NCBI GenBank assembly: GCA_013388745.1 | Contig: JACAER010000006.1 | Location: 124,001-188,000, forward strand | Direction of reading: 5' to 3' | DNA from: Chloroflexota bacterium | Lineage (GTDB): Bacteria > Chloroflexota > Anaerolineae > Aggregatilineales > Phototrophicaceae | Length of the DNA stretch: 64,000 nucleotides | Shown: one piece after another, positions 53,391-62,630 of the stretch | Numbering within the stretch: position 1 is the stretch's first letter | Layout: each line of letters opens with the position of its first letter | Notes under the pieces: model-generated | Told to the model about the DNA's origin: nothing | Database searches by the model: none | The model's input: the letters and a program-made list of their open reading frames with translations, nothing else | Made by a program: the position numbers and the translations under genes

Positions 53391-54464
53391 TTAAGCGTGC
53401 TGCATGTTCCCGCTGCGGTAGGCCATATACGCTTCAATCCAGTCGCGGTCATAGTCGTGAATGAAGGCTTCGGCTTTTTCGACCAGCGCGCGATCACCGA
53501 TAAAAAGCGGCACACGCTGGTGCAGCCCGGCGGGTTCAATATCGAGGATGCGCCCGACTCCATCGGAAGCGTAGCCCCCGGCCTGTTCCGCGATGAAGGC
53601 CAGGGCCTGCGCTTCGTACATCAGGCGCAGTTTGCCGCCCGGTTTGCTGGAATCTTTGAGATCGGCGGGATAAAGAAAAACGCCGCCGTGCAGCAGGTTA
53701 CGGTGGAAATCGGCGATGAGCGCGCCGATATAACGCTGCGAGAGCGGCTCATGGCCTTCGCCGTGAATGCCTTGCAGCCATTTGACGTAGCGGCGCACGC
53801 CCGGCGTCCAGTATTTTTCCAGCCCCTGGTTGACACTGTAGTATTTGGGCTTTTGGGGCATGCGCATATCGGGGTTGCTGAGCAAGAATTCGCCGATAGA
53901 GGGTTCGAGCGTGAAGCCGTGTACGCCATGCCCGGTGCTGTAGACCATCATGGTGCTGGGGCCATAAATAATATAGCCGGCGGCGATCAAACGGTTGCCG
54001 GGCTGCAAAACGTCTTCGATCGTGCCCTGCGCGCCTTTGCTGATTTTGCGATGAATCGAGAAGATAGTGCCGACGGGCATATTCACGTCGATATTGGAGG
54101 AGCCGTCGAGCGGGTCATACAGCAGCACGTAGCGCCCGGTGTCGAAGTGCATGGGGATGGGCAAAATGTCGTCGTGCTCTTCGGAGGCCATCGCGCACAG
54201 CCGCCCGGTGTGATCATTAATTTTGAAGATCACTTCGTCGGCGAAGACATCGAGCTTTTGCTGCGTTTCGCCGAAGGTATTGCGATTTTCGGTCGCGCCG
54301 AGAATCTGGCCGAGACCAGCGCGGGTGGTTTCGCGCGCGATCAGTTTGGCGGCCAGCGCCATGTCGTAGAGGATGTTGGTGAGGACGCCTGTCGCGCCGG
54401 GGTAAAGCTGCTGCTGCGCCAGAATATAACGTTCGATGGTGACAATCTTTTGGGGAAGCGCCAT
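53391..54464 (-). CDS. fbp: Fructose-1,6-bisphosphatase, class I
   Basis: 357 residues. Metal-site motif [19 protein letters not shown] and EEHDD, and the [18 protein letters not shown] and [13 protein letters not shown] segments. It removes the C1 phosphate in gluconeogenesis. The N-terminal half has the NDHTG-like region. Full length. Monocistronic. Confidence 0.94.
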   Translation of the reverse strand: MALPQKIVTIERYILAQQQLYPGATGVLTNILYDMALAAKLIARETTRAGLGQILGATENRNTFGETQQKLDVFADEVIFKINDHTGRLCAMASEEHDDILPIPMHFDTGRYVLLYDPLDGSSNIDVNMPVGTIFSIHRKISKGAQGTIEDVLQPGNRLIAAGYIIYGPSTMMVYSTGHGVHGFTLEPSIGEFLLSNPDMRMPQKPKYYSVNQGLEKYWTPGVRRYVKWLQGIHGEGHEPLSQRYIGALIADFHRNLLHGGVFLYPADLKDSSKPGGKLRLMYEAQALAFIAEQAGGYASDGVGRILDIEPAGLHQRVPLFIGDRALVEKAEAFIHDYDRDWIEAYMAYRSGNMQHA

Positions 54465-54488
54465 GATCTTTTCTCCCGGCTAATTTAA

Positions 54489-54782
54489 TTTAGATTCAAT
54501 TTTAGGGGGAATACGCGCGCTGCACAATTAAGCATGGTTACGGCAGTGCGCGCCGGGCAGCAAGTTACCCAAATCAGTGCCGCCAGACTAGAGTGTCCGG
54601 CTGCCGGGCAAGCTTGCCGTTAAGTCTCTGCGAGACTAGTTAAATATTCGTATGACCGCCTGGTTTCTCGAATAATTTCTTAAGCCGCTGCGAGATCAGT
54701 GCTGTCCCCCACCACAGGCAATTGAACGCAAGGGCGACCCATAGGCCGCCCCTGCGAGGCACGTATTGCGGGTGACTATCGC
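54489..54782. repeat. Repeat-rich intergenic region after ald
   Basis: No gene. AGTCTC-TGC-GAGACT (54623-54637) is a perfect inverted repeat, and a related TTAAGcCgCTGCGAGAtcAG sequence recurs some 60 bases later. At 54727-54756 an imperfect hairpin (CGCA..GGGCG.CC-CATA-GG.CGCCC..TGCG) lies 27 bases after the alanine dehydrogenase stop in its transcription direction. Confidence 0.45.
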
Positions 54783-55889
54783 TCACATTGCCACAGGCGT
54801 ATATTCTAGATTGAAGGCTTCGGCGACAGCCTTATAGGTCAGCTTGCCCTGATGAATATTCAGCCCTTTGGCGAATCCCGGATCCGCGCTGAGCGCTTCC
54901 TCAAAGCCAAGATTGGCGAGGCGCAGGATGTATTTGAGCGTGGCGTTGGACAGCGCCAGGCTGGATGTGCGCGGGACAGCGCCGGGCATGTTGGCGACGC
55001 CGTAGTGCAGCACGCCGTCTACGACATAGGTCGGGTCGCTGTGGGTGGTGGGCTTGGTGGTTTCAACGCAGCCGCCCTGATCGACGGCCACATCGACAAT
55101 CACGCTGGCGCGCGGCATGATGGAGAGCATATCGCGCGTGATAAGTTTGGGGGCTTTGGCGCCGGTGATGAGCACCGCGCCGATCACAGCGTCAGCGCTG
55201 GCGATGGTATCGGCGATGTTGCCGACGTTGGAGTAGAGCGTGTTGAAACGGCCATGCAGCACGTCGTCGAGGTAACGCAGCCGCTCGATGTTGATATCCA
55301 GTAATGTGACGCGCGCGCCCATACCGAGCGCGACTTTGGCCGCGTGCGTGCCCACCGTGCCGCCGCCGAGTATGGCGACATGCGCCGGCAGCACGCCTGG
55401 CACGCCGCCCATCAAGACGCCGCGCCCGCCGACATGTTTTTCCAGATAATAAGCGGCGATCTGCGCCCCCATACGCCCGGCGACTTCGCTCATCGGCTCC
55501 AGCAGCGGCAGGCGTCCGTTGACATCTTCGACAGTTTCGTAAGCGATGCCCGTGATGCCGCTGGCGATCATTTTGTGCGTCAGTTCTTCCGCCGCCGCCA
55601 GATGCAAATACGTGAATAAAAGCAGCCCTTCGCGCATGAACGGATATTCCTGCGACTGCGGCTCTTTGACTTTAATAACCATGTGCGCGCGCCGCCAGGT
55701 TTCCTCTGCCGTATAGACAATGGTGGCCCCCGCTTTGCGATACTCGTCGTCGGTGAAGCCGCTGCCCACACCCGCATTTTGCTCGACCAACACCTGATGG
55801 CCATAGCGCACTAGTTCGCGCACGCCGCCCGGCGGCAGGGCAATGCGATGCTCGTCTACCTTGATCTCTTTGGGGATGCCAATAATCAT
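54783..55889 (-). CDS. ald: Alanine dehydrogenase
   Basis: 368 residues. It interconverts alanine and pyruvate with NAD. The N-terminus MIIGIPKEIKVDEHRIALPP, IKVKEPQ, the Rossmann GGGTVGTHAAKVALGMGA and DQGGCVETTKPT with ANMPGAVPRTSSLALSNATL are all conserved. ATG 55889 has AAGGA close ahead. Full length. Confidence 0.95.
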   Translation of the reverse strand: MIIGIPKEIKVDEHRIALPPGGVRELVRYGHQVLVEQNAGVGSGFTDDEYRKAGATIVYTAEETWRRAHMVIKVKEPQSQEYPFMREGLLLFTYLHLAAAEELTHKMIASGITGIAYETVEDVNGRLPLLEPMSEVAGRMGAQIAAYYLEKHVGGRGVLMGGVPGVLPAHVAILGGGTVGTHAAKVALGMGARVTLLDINIERLRYLDDVLHGRFNTLYSNVGNIADTIASADAVIGAVLITGAKAPKLITRDMLSIMPRASVIVDVAVDQGGCVETTKPTTHSDPTYVVDGVLHYGVANMPGAVPRTSSLALSNATLKYILRLANLGFEEALSADPGFAKGLNIHQGKLTYKAVAEAFNLEYTPVAM

Positions 55890-56084
55890 GAGCGAAATCC
55901 TTTTTTAAGGCATGGTGAAACGATATCCCTATTGTACACCATGATGGAAAAAATGGGCGTAAATTGCTACAGATTGTATGAATCAATCAATCCCCCTGAA
56001 GATTGGGGCGCTGTGGCCATCCTGTTTCGAGTACGATCGAAAAGGGACTGTTGTTCGGGGGGAACATCGCATGAAAGAAAAAAC

Positions 56085-56357
56085 ATGGCGCGAATAGGCA
56101 GTGTCGTGGTCATGAGTTTGCTGTGGCTCGGCCAACTGAGTCTCGTCATTGCGGTTTTGGCTGCACTCTGGCGCCTATATCGCGACCACAAAAGTATGGT
56201 TCGGCAACTGCGCCACGCTCTGACCGACCCCATCACCGATACACCCGCAGCTATAGATGGTGTTGGCGCTGATGGCGAGCTGCTGCACGCTGGCGCCGCG
56301 CTGACGATCATCGAAGACGAGACTTCCCCTGTGGCGCCGCGCCCGCGCCGCGTATAA
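56085..56357 (+). CDS. Small membrane protein, unknown function
   Basis: 90 residues. An N-terminal membrane helix (VVVMSLLWLGQLSLVIAVLAALW) and a short basic-then-acidic tail. No family recognised. The frame is open upstream but lacks coding character. Start ATG 56085 has no strong ribosome site, so this is tentative. The next gene's -10 TATAAT overlaps its stop. Confidence 0.45.
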   Translation: MARIGSVVVMSLLWLGQLSLVIAVLAALWRLYRDHKSMVRQLRHALTDPITDTPAAIDGVGADGELLHAGAALTIIEDETSPVAPRPRRV

Positions 56358-56358
56358 T
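56353..56358 (+). promoter_or_regulatory. TATAAT -10 element before the Sua5 gene
   Basis: Perfect TATAAT overlapping the stop codon of the upstream small gene, 32 bases before the chosen start 56390. No good -35 seen. Confidence 0.4.
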
Positions 56359-56389
56359 GTCCGCTGTCGTCAAGTGCGGGGTAAAATCT

Positions 56390-57466
56390 ATGAGCTATAC
56401 GGCCACAACTCAGCTTTTCCGGCTTGATCCGGTCGATATTGATGTCCACCTGATTGCGCTGGCCGCCGACATTCTGCGCGGCGGCGGGCTGGTGGCCTTC
56501 CCCACCGAAACGGTCTACGGGCTGGGCGCCAACGCGCTGGATGAACAGGCGGTGGAGCGCATTTTCAGCGCCAAAGGCCGCCCCGCCAACGACCCGATCA
56601 TTGTGCATATCGCCTCGCAGTTGCAGTTGACGGATGTCGCCGAAGCTATTCCCGATAAGGCGCTGGAACTGGCAGTGAAATTCTGGCCGGGGCCGCTGAC
56701 GCTGGTGCTGAAGAAGCACCGCCAGATCGCGCCCAATATCAGCGCCCAGCGGGATACGGTCGCCGTGCGTATGCCCGATCATCCGGTAGCGCTGGCGCTG
56801 TTGATGACCGCCGGCATCCCTATCGGCGCGCCGAGCGCTAACCGCTTCGCCCGGCCCAGCCCGACCAGCGCGCAGCATGTGCTGGATGACCTCGATGGTC
56901 GCGTGGATGTGATCTTTGACGGCGGCCCGACAGACATCGGCGTGGAATCGACAGTGCTGGATTTGAGCGGTGCGCAGCCGCTTGTGCTGCGTCCCGGCGG
57001 TGTGCCCTTGGAAGCGCTGCGCCGGTTTCTGCCGGATGTAGAGTTTAGGCCGCAGTATCTCACGGAAGCTGCCGAAACCCCTGCGGGGCCGGGGATGCTG
57101 CTCAAGCATTATGCGCCCAGCGCTGACGTGCGCCTGTTCAACGGCGACAAAGCGCGCGTGATGCAGGTCATGCTGGATACGGCGCTGCATCTGCTGGGCG
57201 AAGGCCAGCGGATTGGCATTCTGGCGCCAGACGATGAAGCGCTGAGTTTCAGCGAACGTTTCGAACTGGATCCGCGCGTGCGCATTGTGGCGCTCGGCAG
57301 CGATTTGCCGCAAATCGCCGCGCACTTATTCGCGGGCATGCGCGAACTGGATAACGCCAGTGTCGCTACCATTCTCGTGCATGGCTTCGGGCTGGAGGGG
57401 CTGGGGCTGGCGATCTGGGATCGGCTGGTGCGCGCTGCCTCTGGCCGTGTGATACAGGTGGACTGA
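56390..57466 (+). CDS. Threonylcarbamoyl-AMP synthase (Sua5/YwlC)
   Basis: 358 residues. Makes threonylcarbamoyl-AMP for the t6A modification of ANN-decoding tRNAs. The YrdC domain (about 20-210) has PTETVYGLGANA, KGRPANDP and GPLTLVL and SANRFARPSPT, and the Sua5 C-terminal domain (about 220-358) begins at PGMLLKHYAPSA. ATG 56390 is chosen because the promoter-like TATAAT lies 30 bases ahead; the in-frame ATG 56357 would start before it. Confidence 0.9.
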   Translation: MSYTATTQLFRLDPVDIDVHLIALAADILRGGGLVAFPTETVYGLGANALDEQAVERIFSAKGRPANDPIIVHIASQLQLTDVAEAIPDKALELAVKFWPGPLTLVLKKHRQIAPNISAQRDTVAVRMPDHPVALALLMTAGIPIGAPSANRFARPSPTSAQHVLDDLDGRVDVIFDGGPTDIGVESTVLDLSGAQPLVLRPGGVPLEALRRFLPDVEFRPQYLTEAAETPAGPGMLLKHYAPSADVRLFNGDKARVMQVMLDTALHLLGEGQRIGILAPDDEALSFSERFELDPRVRIVALGSDLPQIAAHLFAGMRELDNASVATILVHGFGLEGLGLAIWDRLVRAASGRVIQVD

Positions 57467-57469
57467 AAC

Positions 57470-57943
57470 TTGTCGCAGAAAAAAGCGCCGCGCGCCGCGC
57501 CGATTGATTTCGTCGCGCCCTACCCGCTGGAAGACTGCGTGTATTTCCTGCGCGAAGCCCGCAGCGCCGAGATCGCGCCCAACTTCGAACGCATCGACGG
57601 CAATAATTACAAGTTTCGGCTGCGCAAGCTGCGGCGTGGGCGCTATGGGCAGGAGTACGCGCTGGTCGAAGTGCTTCTGTTTTTGCGCGGCATCAACGCC
57701 GAAGAAACGGCAGTGGTCGGCCAGGTCAAATGGGCGTTGAGTGTCATCCTGTCCACCCTGTTTTTGGGGGGCTTTTTGCTGCTGGCGGCTGTCCTGCGCG
57801 AAGTCTGGTTTGGCCTGATCGTCCTGCTGACAATCGGCAGCTACTGGTTTTTCGCGCTGTGGGATCGGCGCGCGCTGCTGCGGCTGGTCAACAGCCGGTT
57901 AGGGCAGGATTGGTACAGCAGCAAGGCCAAACACGATGGCTGA
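57470..57943 (+). CDS. Membrane protein, two helices, unknown function
   Basis: 157 residues. A soluble N-terminal part (about 1-75, PLEDCVYFLREARS..FRLRKLRRGRYG), then two membrane helices separated by a short loop, and a basic C-terminal end. Start is TTG 57470, 4 bases after the Sua5 stop. Its end overlaps the NarL-type regulator start by 8 bases, so the three genes are coupled. No family recognised. Confidence 0.65.
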   Translation: MSQKKAPRAAPIDFVAPYPLEDCVYFLREARSAEIAPNFERIDGNNYKFRLRKLRRGRYGQEYALVEVLLFLRGINAEETAVVGQVKWALSVILSTLFLGGFLLLAAVLREVWFGLIVLLTIGSYWFFALWDRRALLRLVNSRLGQDWYSSKAKHDG

Positions 57944-58589
57944 TGTGCGTGTGCTGATCGTGGCCGACAACCTGCTGGCGCGGGCGGGGCTGGCGGCGCT
58001 GCTGGCCGCGCAGGACGGCTGCGAAGTGATCGGCCAGATTTCTGGCGCGCTGCTGGAAGACGAACTGCCGCTTTATCGCCCCGACGCGCTGGTTTACGAT
58101 CTGGGTTGGGACGCCGCGCCCAGCCTGAGCCGCCTGGCTGCGCTGTCCGACAGCGACAACGACATCCCCATTGTCGCGCTGCTGCAAGATGAAGAGACCG
58201 CGCCGCATGTAGCCGCCGCGCTGCGCACAGAAATCAGTACGCCGTTTGCCTTGCTGCTCAGTGACCGCCGTCCCTCTGACATCATGGCCGCGCTGAACGC
58301 CATCACACACGGGCTGGTCGTGCTGGATAACGCCGTGACCGCGGCGCTGCTGGCGTCCAACAGTGCCACGCCCGAAGCGCCCGCCGCCGGTAATGACCTG
58401 ACGCCGCGCGAACGCGAAGTACTGCAACTGTTGGCGCAGGGGCTGCCGAACAAGAATATCGCGCAGCGTCTCAATATCAGCGATCACACTGTCAAATTCC
58501 ACGTCAATGCCATCATGACCAAACTGGGCGCGCAAAGCCGCACCGAAGCCGTCGTGCGCGCCACCCGTCTGGGCCTCGTCACGCTGTAG
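57936..58589 (+). CDS. NarL/FixJ-type regulator with degenerate receiver
   Basis: 217 residues. C-terminal LuxR helix-turn-helix is intact: LTPREREVLQLLAQGLPNKNIAQRLNISDHTVKFHVNAIMTKLG. The receiver keeps Asp in ALVYDLGW and the DN in LIVADNLL, but the conserved Lys position reads Ser in the ALLLSDRRP segment and the acidic pocket is reduced. Phosphorylation-independent action is likely. AUG overlaps the upstream gene. Confidence 0.85.
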   Translation: MADVRVLIVADNLLARAGLAALLAAQDGCEVIGQISGALLEDELPLYRPDALVYDLGWDAAPSLSRLAALSDSDNDIPIVALLQDEETAPHVAAALRTEISTPFALLLSDRRPSDIMAALNAITHGLVVLDNAVTAALLASNSATPEAPAAGNDLTPREREVLQLLAQGLPNKNIAQRLNISDHTVKFHVNAIMTKLGAQSRTEAVVRATRLGLVTL

Positions 58590-58623
58590 ACCTCCCCTTT
58601 TTTCCAGGTATACCCTCATCGAA

Positions 58624-58643
58624 GGTGGGATGTCTTATCCACC
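58624..58643 (+). promoter_or_regulatory. Hairpin/operator-like site before the first HtrA gene
   Basis: GGTGG-(G)AT-GTCTT-AT-CCACC, a 7-bp imperfect palindrome 49 bases ahead of the protease start, next to TATACC. Confidence 0.3.
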
Positions 58644-58691
58644 CTGCTCATGCTTGAATAGAGATGCCAAAAACAGCAAGGAGAAAATGTC

Positions 58692-59783
58692 ATGAGTGAC
58701 ATGCTGAAACAAGTATCTGATGAAATGGCGCAGATGGTGGAAAGCGCCGGGCAAAGCGTCGTGCGCATCGAAGCGCGGCGGCGGCTGCCTGCCAGCGGCG
58801 TTGTCTGGTCAGCCGATGGCTTGATCGTCACGTCGCACCATATCGTGGAACGCGACGACAATATCCAGATCGGGCTGGCGAACGGCCAGAACGTAACGGC
58901 AACGCTGGTGGGGCGCGACCCGAACACCGATATTGCCGTGCTGCGCGCCAAAGACGCCGCGCTGACCGTCCCGAATTGGGCGGGGGCCGATGATCTGCGC
59001 GTGGGGCATCTGGTGCTGGCGCTGGGGCGTCCCGGCCAGTATATCCAGGCCACACTCGGTGTCGTCAGCGCGCTCGGCAGCGACATCACAGAAGAAAGCG
59101 GTATCGAGGACGTGCTCATCATGCGCAATATGCCGTTTGACGCGCCGCCTATGGCACCCGGCGGTTTCCCTTTCCCGCCGATGGCGCGCCGTTCGCTGGA
59201 ACGCGCGCAGGAACGCGCCAAACGCGCCACCGAACAATCGCGCGAGCGCGCCGAACGCCGCGCCCGCCGCTGGGCAGAACGCAGCGGGTCGTGGGGCGGG
59301 CGCTTTGAGCAGTTCGTGCAGACCGATGTTGCCATGTATCCTGGCTTTTCCGGCGGGCCGCTGGTTGATGCAGGCGGGCAGATTCGCGGCATCAACAGTT
59401 CGGCCATCATGCGCGGCGTCAGCCTGACGGTGCCGACGCCGGTCGTGCGGCGCGTGGTCGAAGCGCTGCTTTCGCATGGACGCGTTCGTCAGGGTTTTCT
59501 GGGCATTGGCGCGCAGCCCGCGCGGCTGACCAGCGCGCTGGCCGAACAGTTCAAGCAGGAAACCGGTTTGCTGCTGGTCTCGGTGGAAGTGGGCAGCCCG
59601 GCGGACAAGAGCGGGTTGATGGTCGGCGATGTGCTGCTGGCGCTGGACGGCGTGATGGTGCGCACACTCGATGAACTGCTGGCGCTGTTGAGCGGCAACC
59701 GCGTGGGCGCAGAAGTGCCCGTGCTGGTGCTGCGCGGCGGCCAGGCACAGGAAGTGCTGGTCACGGTCGGCGAACGTAAATAG
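58692..59783 (+). CDS. HtrA/DegP-like serine protease with PDZ domain and charged insertion
   Basis: 363 residues without signal peptide or membrane helix. Triad: His50 in VTSHHIV, Asp80 in NTDIAV, Ser220 in GFSGGPL. A PDZ domain covers about 265-363. Between Gly-Ser-Asp (about 131) and the active-site Ser segment lies an unusual 70-residue insertion, first Pro/Phe/Met-rich, then a highly charged Arg/Glu/Ala helix (about 166-197), where other HtrA proteins have a short loop LA region. Likely a cytosolic quality-control protease. Confidence 0.88.
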   Translation: MSDMLKQVSDEMAQMVESAGQSVVRIEARRRLPASGVVWSADGLIVTSHHIVERDDNIQIGLANGQNVTATLVGRDPNTDIAVLRAKDAALTVPNWAGADDLRVGHLVLALGRPGQYIQATLGVVSALGSDITEESGIEDVLIMRNMPFDAPPMAPGGFPFPPMARRSLERAQERAKRATEQSRERAERRARRWAERSGSWGGRFEQFVQTDVAMYPGFSGGPLVDAGGQIRGINSSAIMRGVSLTVPTPVVRRVVEALLSHGRVRQGFLGIGAQPARLTSALAEQFKQETGLLLVSVEVGSPADKSGLMVGDVLLALDGVMVRTLDELLALLSGNRVGAEVPVLVLRGGQAQEVLVTVGERK

Positions 59784-59807
59784 CCGGCCTCACAGAAGGA
59801 AAAACCC

Positions 59808-60440
59808 ATGACAACGCTGCTGCAACAACTCAATGCGCAGATGTCGAACGTGATCGAACAGGGCTGGCGCAGTCTGGTGCGCGTGGGCAATGGTGAAGGC
59901 GCGGGCGCCGGCACGATCTGGCATCCCGATGGCCTGATCGTTACTAATGCACACGTCGCGGCGCAGCGCACCCGGCGCGGCTGGCGGCGGCCTGTCGCCA
60001 GCGATGAACTCAAAGTCACGCTGGCCGATGGGCGCGACTTCATGGCGCAGGTGATCGCCTTTGACGAGCAAAACGATCTGGCGGCGCTGGCGATCGAAAC
60101 GCGCGATCTGCCGACGATCGCGCTGGGCAATTCGTGGGATGTGCGCACCGGGCAGTGGGTGATGGCGCTGGGCCATCCCTGGGGCGTACACGGCGCGGCC
60201 ACATCGGGCATCGTCATTGGCAAGGGCACGAACCTGCCGGAAATGCCGGCAGGGCGCGATTGGATTGCGCTCAGCCTGCATCTGCGTCCCGGTCATTCCG
60301 GGGGGCCGCTGCTGGACACCAACGGTCAACTGATCGGCATCAACACGATGATTACAGGGCCGGATGTGGGCTTCGCCATTCCGGTAGACACAGTGAAGTC
60401 GTTCCTGCGCCAGGCTTTGGGCACGCGCGGGGCAATCTGA
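59808..60440 (+). CDS. HtrA-like serine protease without PDZ domain
   Basis: 210 residues. Triad His49 (VTNAHVA), Asp90 (NDLAAL), Ser164 (PGHSGGPL). No signal peptide, no PDZ. Its reading frame starts 24 bases after the larger protease, so the two are co-transcribed and probably arose from one ancestor. Ended by an intrinsic terminator. Confidence 0.88.
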   Translation: MTTLLQQLNAQMSNVIEQGWRSLVRVGNGEGAGAGTIWHPDGLIVTNAHVAAQRTRRGWRRPVASDELKVTLADGRDFMAQVIAFDEQNDLAALAIETRDLPTIALGNSWDVRTGQWVMALGHPWGVHGAATSGIVIGKGTNLPEMPAGRDWIALSLHLRPGHSGGPLLDTNGQLIGINTMITGPDVGFAIPVDTVKSFLRQALGTRGAI

Positions 60441-60484
60441 ACGGGGCAGGCCGCGCCTGCTGTCGATAACGCGCATGAAAACAC

Positions 60485-60515
60485 AGAGGAGCGGCGCGCG
60501 GCTGCTCCTCTTTTT
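60485..60515 (+). terminator. Intrinsic terminator of the HtrA operon
   Basis: 8-bp stem AGAGGAGC/GCTCCTCT with an 11-base loop, followed by TTTT; the outer CACA/TGTG pair extends it. 44 bases after the stop. Confidence 0.8.
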
Positions 60516-60587
60516 GTGGTCACAAACCGGTAGTTGCCAGGCATCTTTACTGACTGACAATCGAAAACTGACGACTGCTGCCTGACG

Positions 60588-61601
60588 CTAATTCGGCCAC
60601 TGGCCGGGATTAATGATAGTATCCAGCGATTCGGCGCTGTAGTTCCCGTCATCCTCGACGGTGAGCCAGCTCAGGCCGGCGAAGGCAATTTTGCGCACTT
60701 CAGGATCTGTGTGCTTGAGGCGCACGAGGATGATTTCCATCGCTTCTTCGCCCATCTGCCATAGAGCGTGCGCCGCCGCCCAGCGCACGTAATTGTTGTC
60801 GTCTTCCGCGAGCGCTTGCAATAGGGCTGGCACCGCGCCGCTGTCCTTGATAGTACCCAGCGCGTGCGCCGATGCCCAGCGCACATAACTATTGTCGTCT
60901 TCGGTAAGGGCTTGCAGCAGGCCGCGCACACTGGCCGGTTCGCGCAGTTTCGCCAGCGCTATCGCCGCCGCATGACGCACATAGCTGCATTCGTCCGAAA
61001 GCAGCGCTTCGACCAGATTGTCCACCGCCTCAATCGCGCCCATATTGCCAAGCGTCTCGGCGGCGAACTTACGCACATAACTGCTGACGTCGGCAGCCAG
61101 CGCTTCCATAATGCCGCGAATGGCGCGCGCGCCCTGAATCCTGCCAAGCGCATTGACGACTGCCTTGCGCACATACACATTGTCATCAAAACGCAGCGCT
61201 TCGATAAAGCCATCTACCGCTTTGTCGGAACGGATTTGCAGCAGCGCTTTGGTGGCGGCGCGCCGCATCCGCTGATTTTCGCTGCCGCGCAGCACCTGCA
61301 CCAGCGCCGGCACGCTGCTTTCGTGGCCGATGGCCCCTAGCGCATCGACAATCGCCTTGCGCACATTGCCGCTGCGGTCTTGCGTCAACTGGCGCGTGAG
61401 TGGTTCGAGCGCCTGTGTCGAGCGCATGGCCGCCAGCGCGTTGACGACCTGGACGCGCATCGTCCACTCGCGGTCTTGCAGCGCGTCCAGCAGCGCCGGC
61501 AGCGCGGCAGGATGCCGAAGCTGTCCCAAACGTTGTACAGCATAGTAGCGCCGATCCCTATCGTCACTCAGCAGGTCTTGAATCAAGTCAAGAACAGACA
61601 A
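60588..61601 (-). CDS. HEAT-repeat protein (PBS-lyase-like repeats)
   Basis: 337 residues, a run of about nine 31-residue HEAT repeats with the YVRkaAaxALGxi pattern. Two neighbouring repeats (EDDNSYVRWASAHALG and EDDNNYVRWAAAHALW) are nearly the same, a sign of recent internal duplication. Such proteins act as scaffolds or lyase-like chaperones; no catalytic residue seen. The C-terminal end has a short acidic tail. Confidence 0.85.
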   Translation of the reverse strand: MSVLDLIQDLLSDDRDRRYYAVQRLGQLRHPAALPALLDALQDREWTMRVQVVNALAAMRSTQALEPLTRQLTQDRSGNVRKAIVDALGAIGHESSVPALVQVLRGSENQRMRRAATKALLQIRSDKAVDGFIEALRFDDNVYVRKAVVNALGRIQGARAIRGIMEALAADVSSYVRKFAAETLGNMGAIEAVDNLVEALLSDECSYVRHAAAIALAKLREPASVRGLLQALTEDDNSYVRWASAHALGTIKDSGAVPALLQALAEDDNNYVRWAAAHALWQMGEEAMEIILVRLKHTDPEVRKIAFAGLSWLTVEDDGNYSAESLDTIINPGQWPN

Positions 61602-61766
61602 AGCAGACCCCTTTACTGCACACCTGCGATCTTAGTGCCAACCCGTGTTGCTATTACCCTGTCCAATATTTTACCAGACAACGATGAGATTTAAAATCGG
61701 CGGAACTTTTCGCCCATGCCCGGCGTCTACTCTTCTGGATATGGCAGTGAAAAAGGAGTACACAGA

Positions 61767-62525
61767 ATGAAGAACGCAAAAACACTGGCGCTGAGCACGT
61801 TAGCGCTGGTCACGCTGTTGGGCATGGTGGCGCTGGTGATGAGCGTGGGGCCGTTCGCCGCGCAGGCCTCCAGCGCGCAGCAGACGGCTGATAGCCCTAT
61901 GAATATCATTACCGTGAGCGGCATCGGCACAGCTTATGGCGCCCCCGATGTAGCGTATGTCGGCGTCGGCGCTGATTTCACATCGGCAAACGCGGCGGAA
62001 GCCTTCGCGCAGACCAGCGGCACGATGAGCGCCGTGCGTGACGCGCTGCTGACGCTGGGTATCGAGGCCAGCGATCTGCAAACCACCAACGTGAGCATTT
62101 ACCCGCAGGACAATTATGGGCCGACAGGCGAAATCACCGGGCGCATGTATCGCGTGAGCAGCGCGATGCAGGTCACGGTGCGTGATGTGGCACAGATCGA
62201 AGCCGTGATCAGCGCGTCGATCGCCGCGGGCGCTAACAACCTTTACAACCTGTCGTTCGGCATCGGCGACCCGGCGGCGCTGGAACAGCAGGCACGCGAA
62301 CTGGCGGTGGCGAATGCCCGCGCGCGCGCAGACCAGCTTGCCGGCCTGACGGGTGTTACGGTGGGTGAACCGATTGTCATCATCGAAACGCTGCTGGGCG
62401 GCGGCGTGCCTCTCCCGGCGGCCTACAATGCAGCGCGCGACGGATTGGGCGGCGCCGGCGTGCCGGTAGACACCGGACGCATGGCCGTCACCGTGCAGGT
62501 GCAAATCACCTACCGCATCGCTTAA
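61767..62525 (+). CDS. SIMPL domain (DUF541) secreted protein
   Basis: 252 residues. Signal peptide (TLALSTLALVTLLGMVALVMSV, cleavage near AQA-SS), then ITVSGIGTAYGAPDVAYVGVG and RMYRVSSAMQVTVRD and ARADQLAGLTGVTVGEP, the SIMPL pattern. SIMPL proteins form periplasmic/surface oligomers; exact role unknown. AAAGGAG precedes ATG 61767. Terminated by a hairpin. Confidence 0.88.
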   Translation: MKNAKTLALSTLALVTLLGMVALVMSVGPFAAQASSAQQTADSPMNIITVSGIGTAYGAPDVAYVGVGADFTSANAAEAFAQTSGTMSAVRDALLTLGIEASDLQTTNVSIYPQDNYGPTGEITGRMYRVSSAMQVTVRDVAQIEAVISASIAAGANNLYNLSFGIGDPAALEQQARELAVANARARADQLAGLTGVTVGEPIVIIETLLGGGVPLPAAYNAARDGLGGAGVPVDTGRMAVTVQVQITYRIA

Positions 62526-62535
62526 CCTTCGCGGA

Positions 62536-62562
62536 ATGGGGCGCAGCGCGCGCCCCATTTTT
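62536..62562 (+). terminator. Intrinsic terminator after the SIMPL gene
   Basis: 9-bp stem ATGGGGCGC/GCGCCCCAT with a 5-base loop followed by TTTT G. 10 bases after the stop. Confidence 0.85.
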
Positions 62563-62630
62563 GTTTGCCGCCGCCAGAAATACGGGTACACTCTGCGCAC
62601 ACATTAGCCGGCAGTCTCACCCGACCCCAG

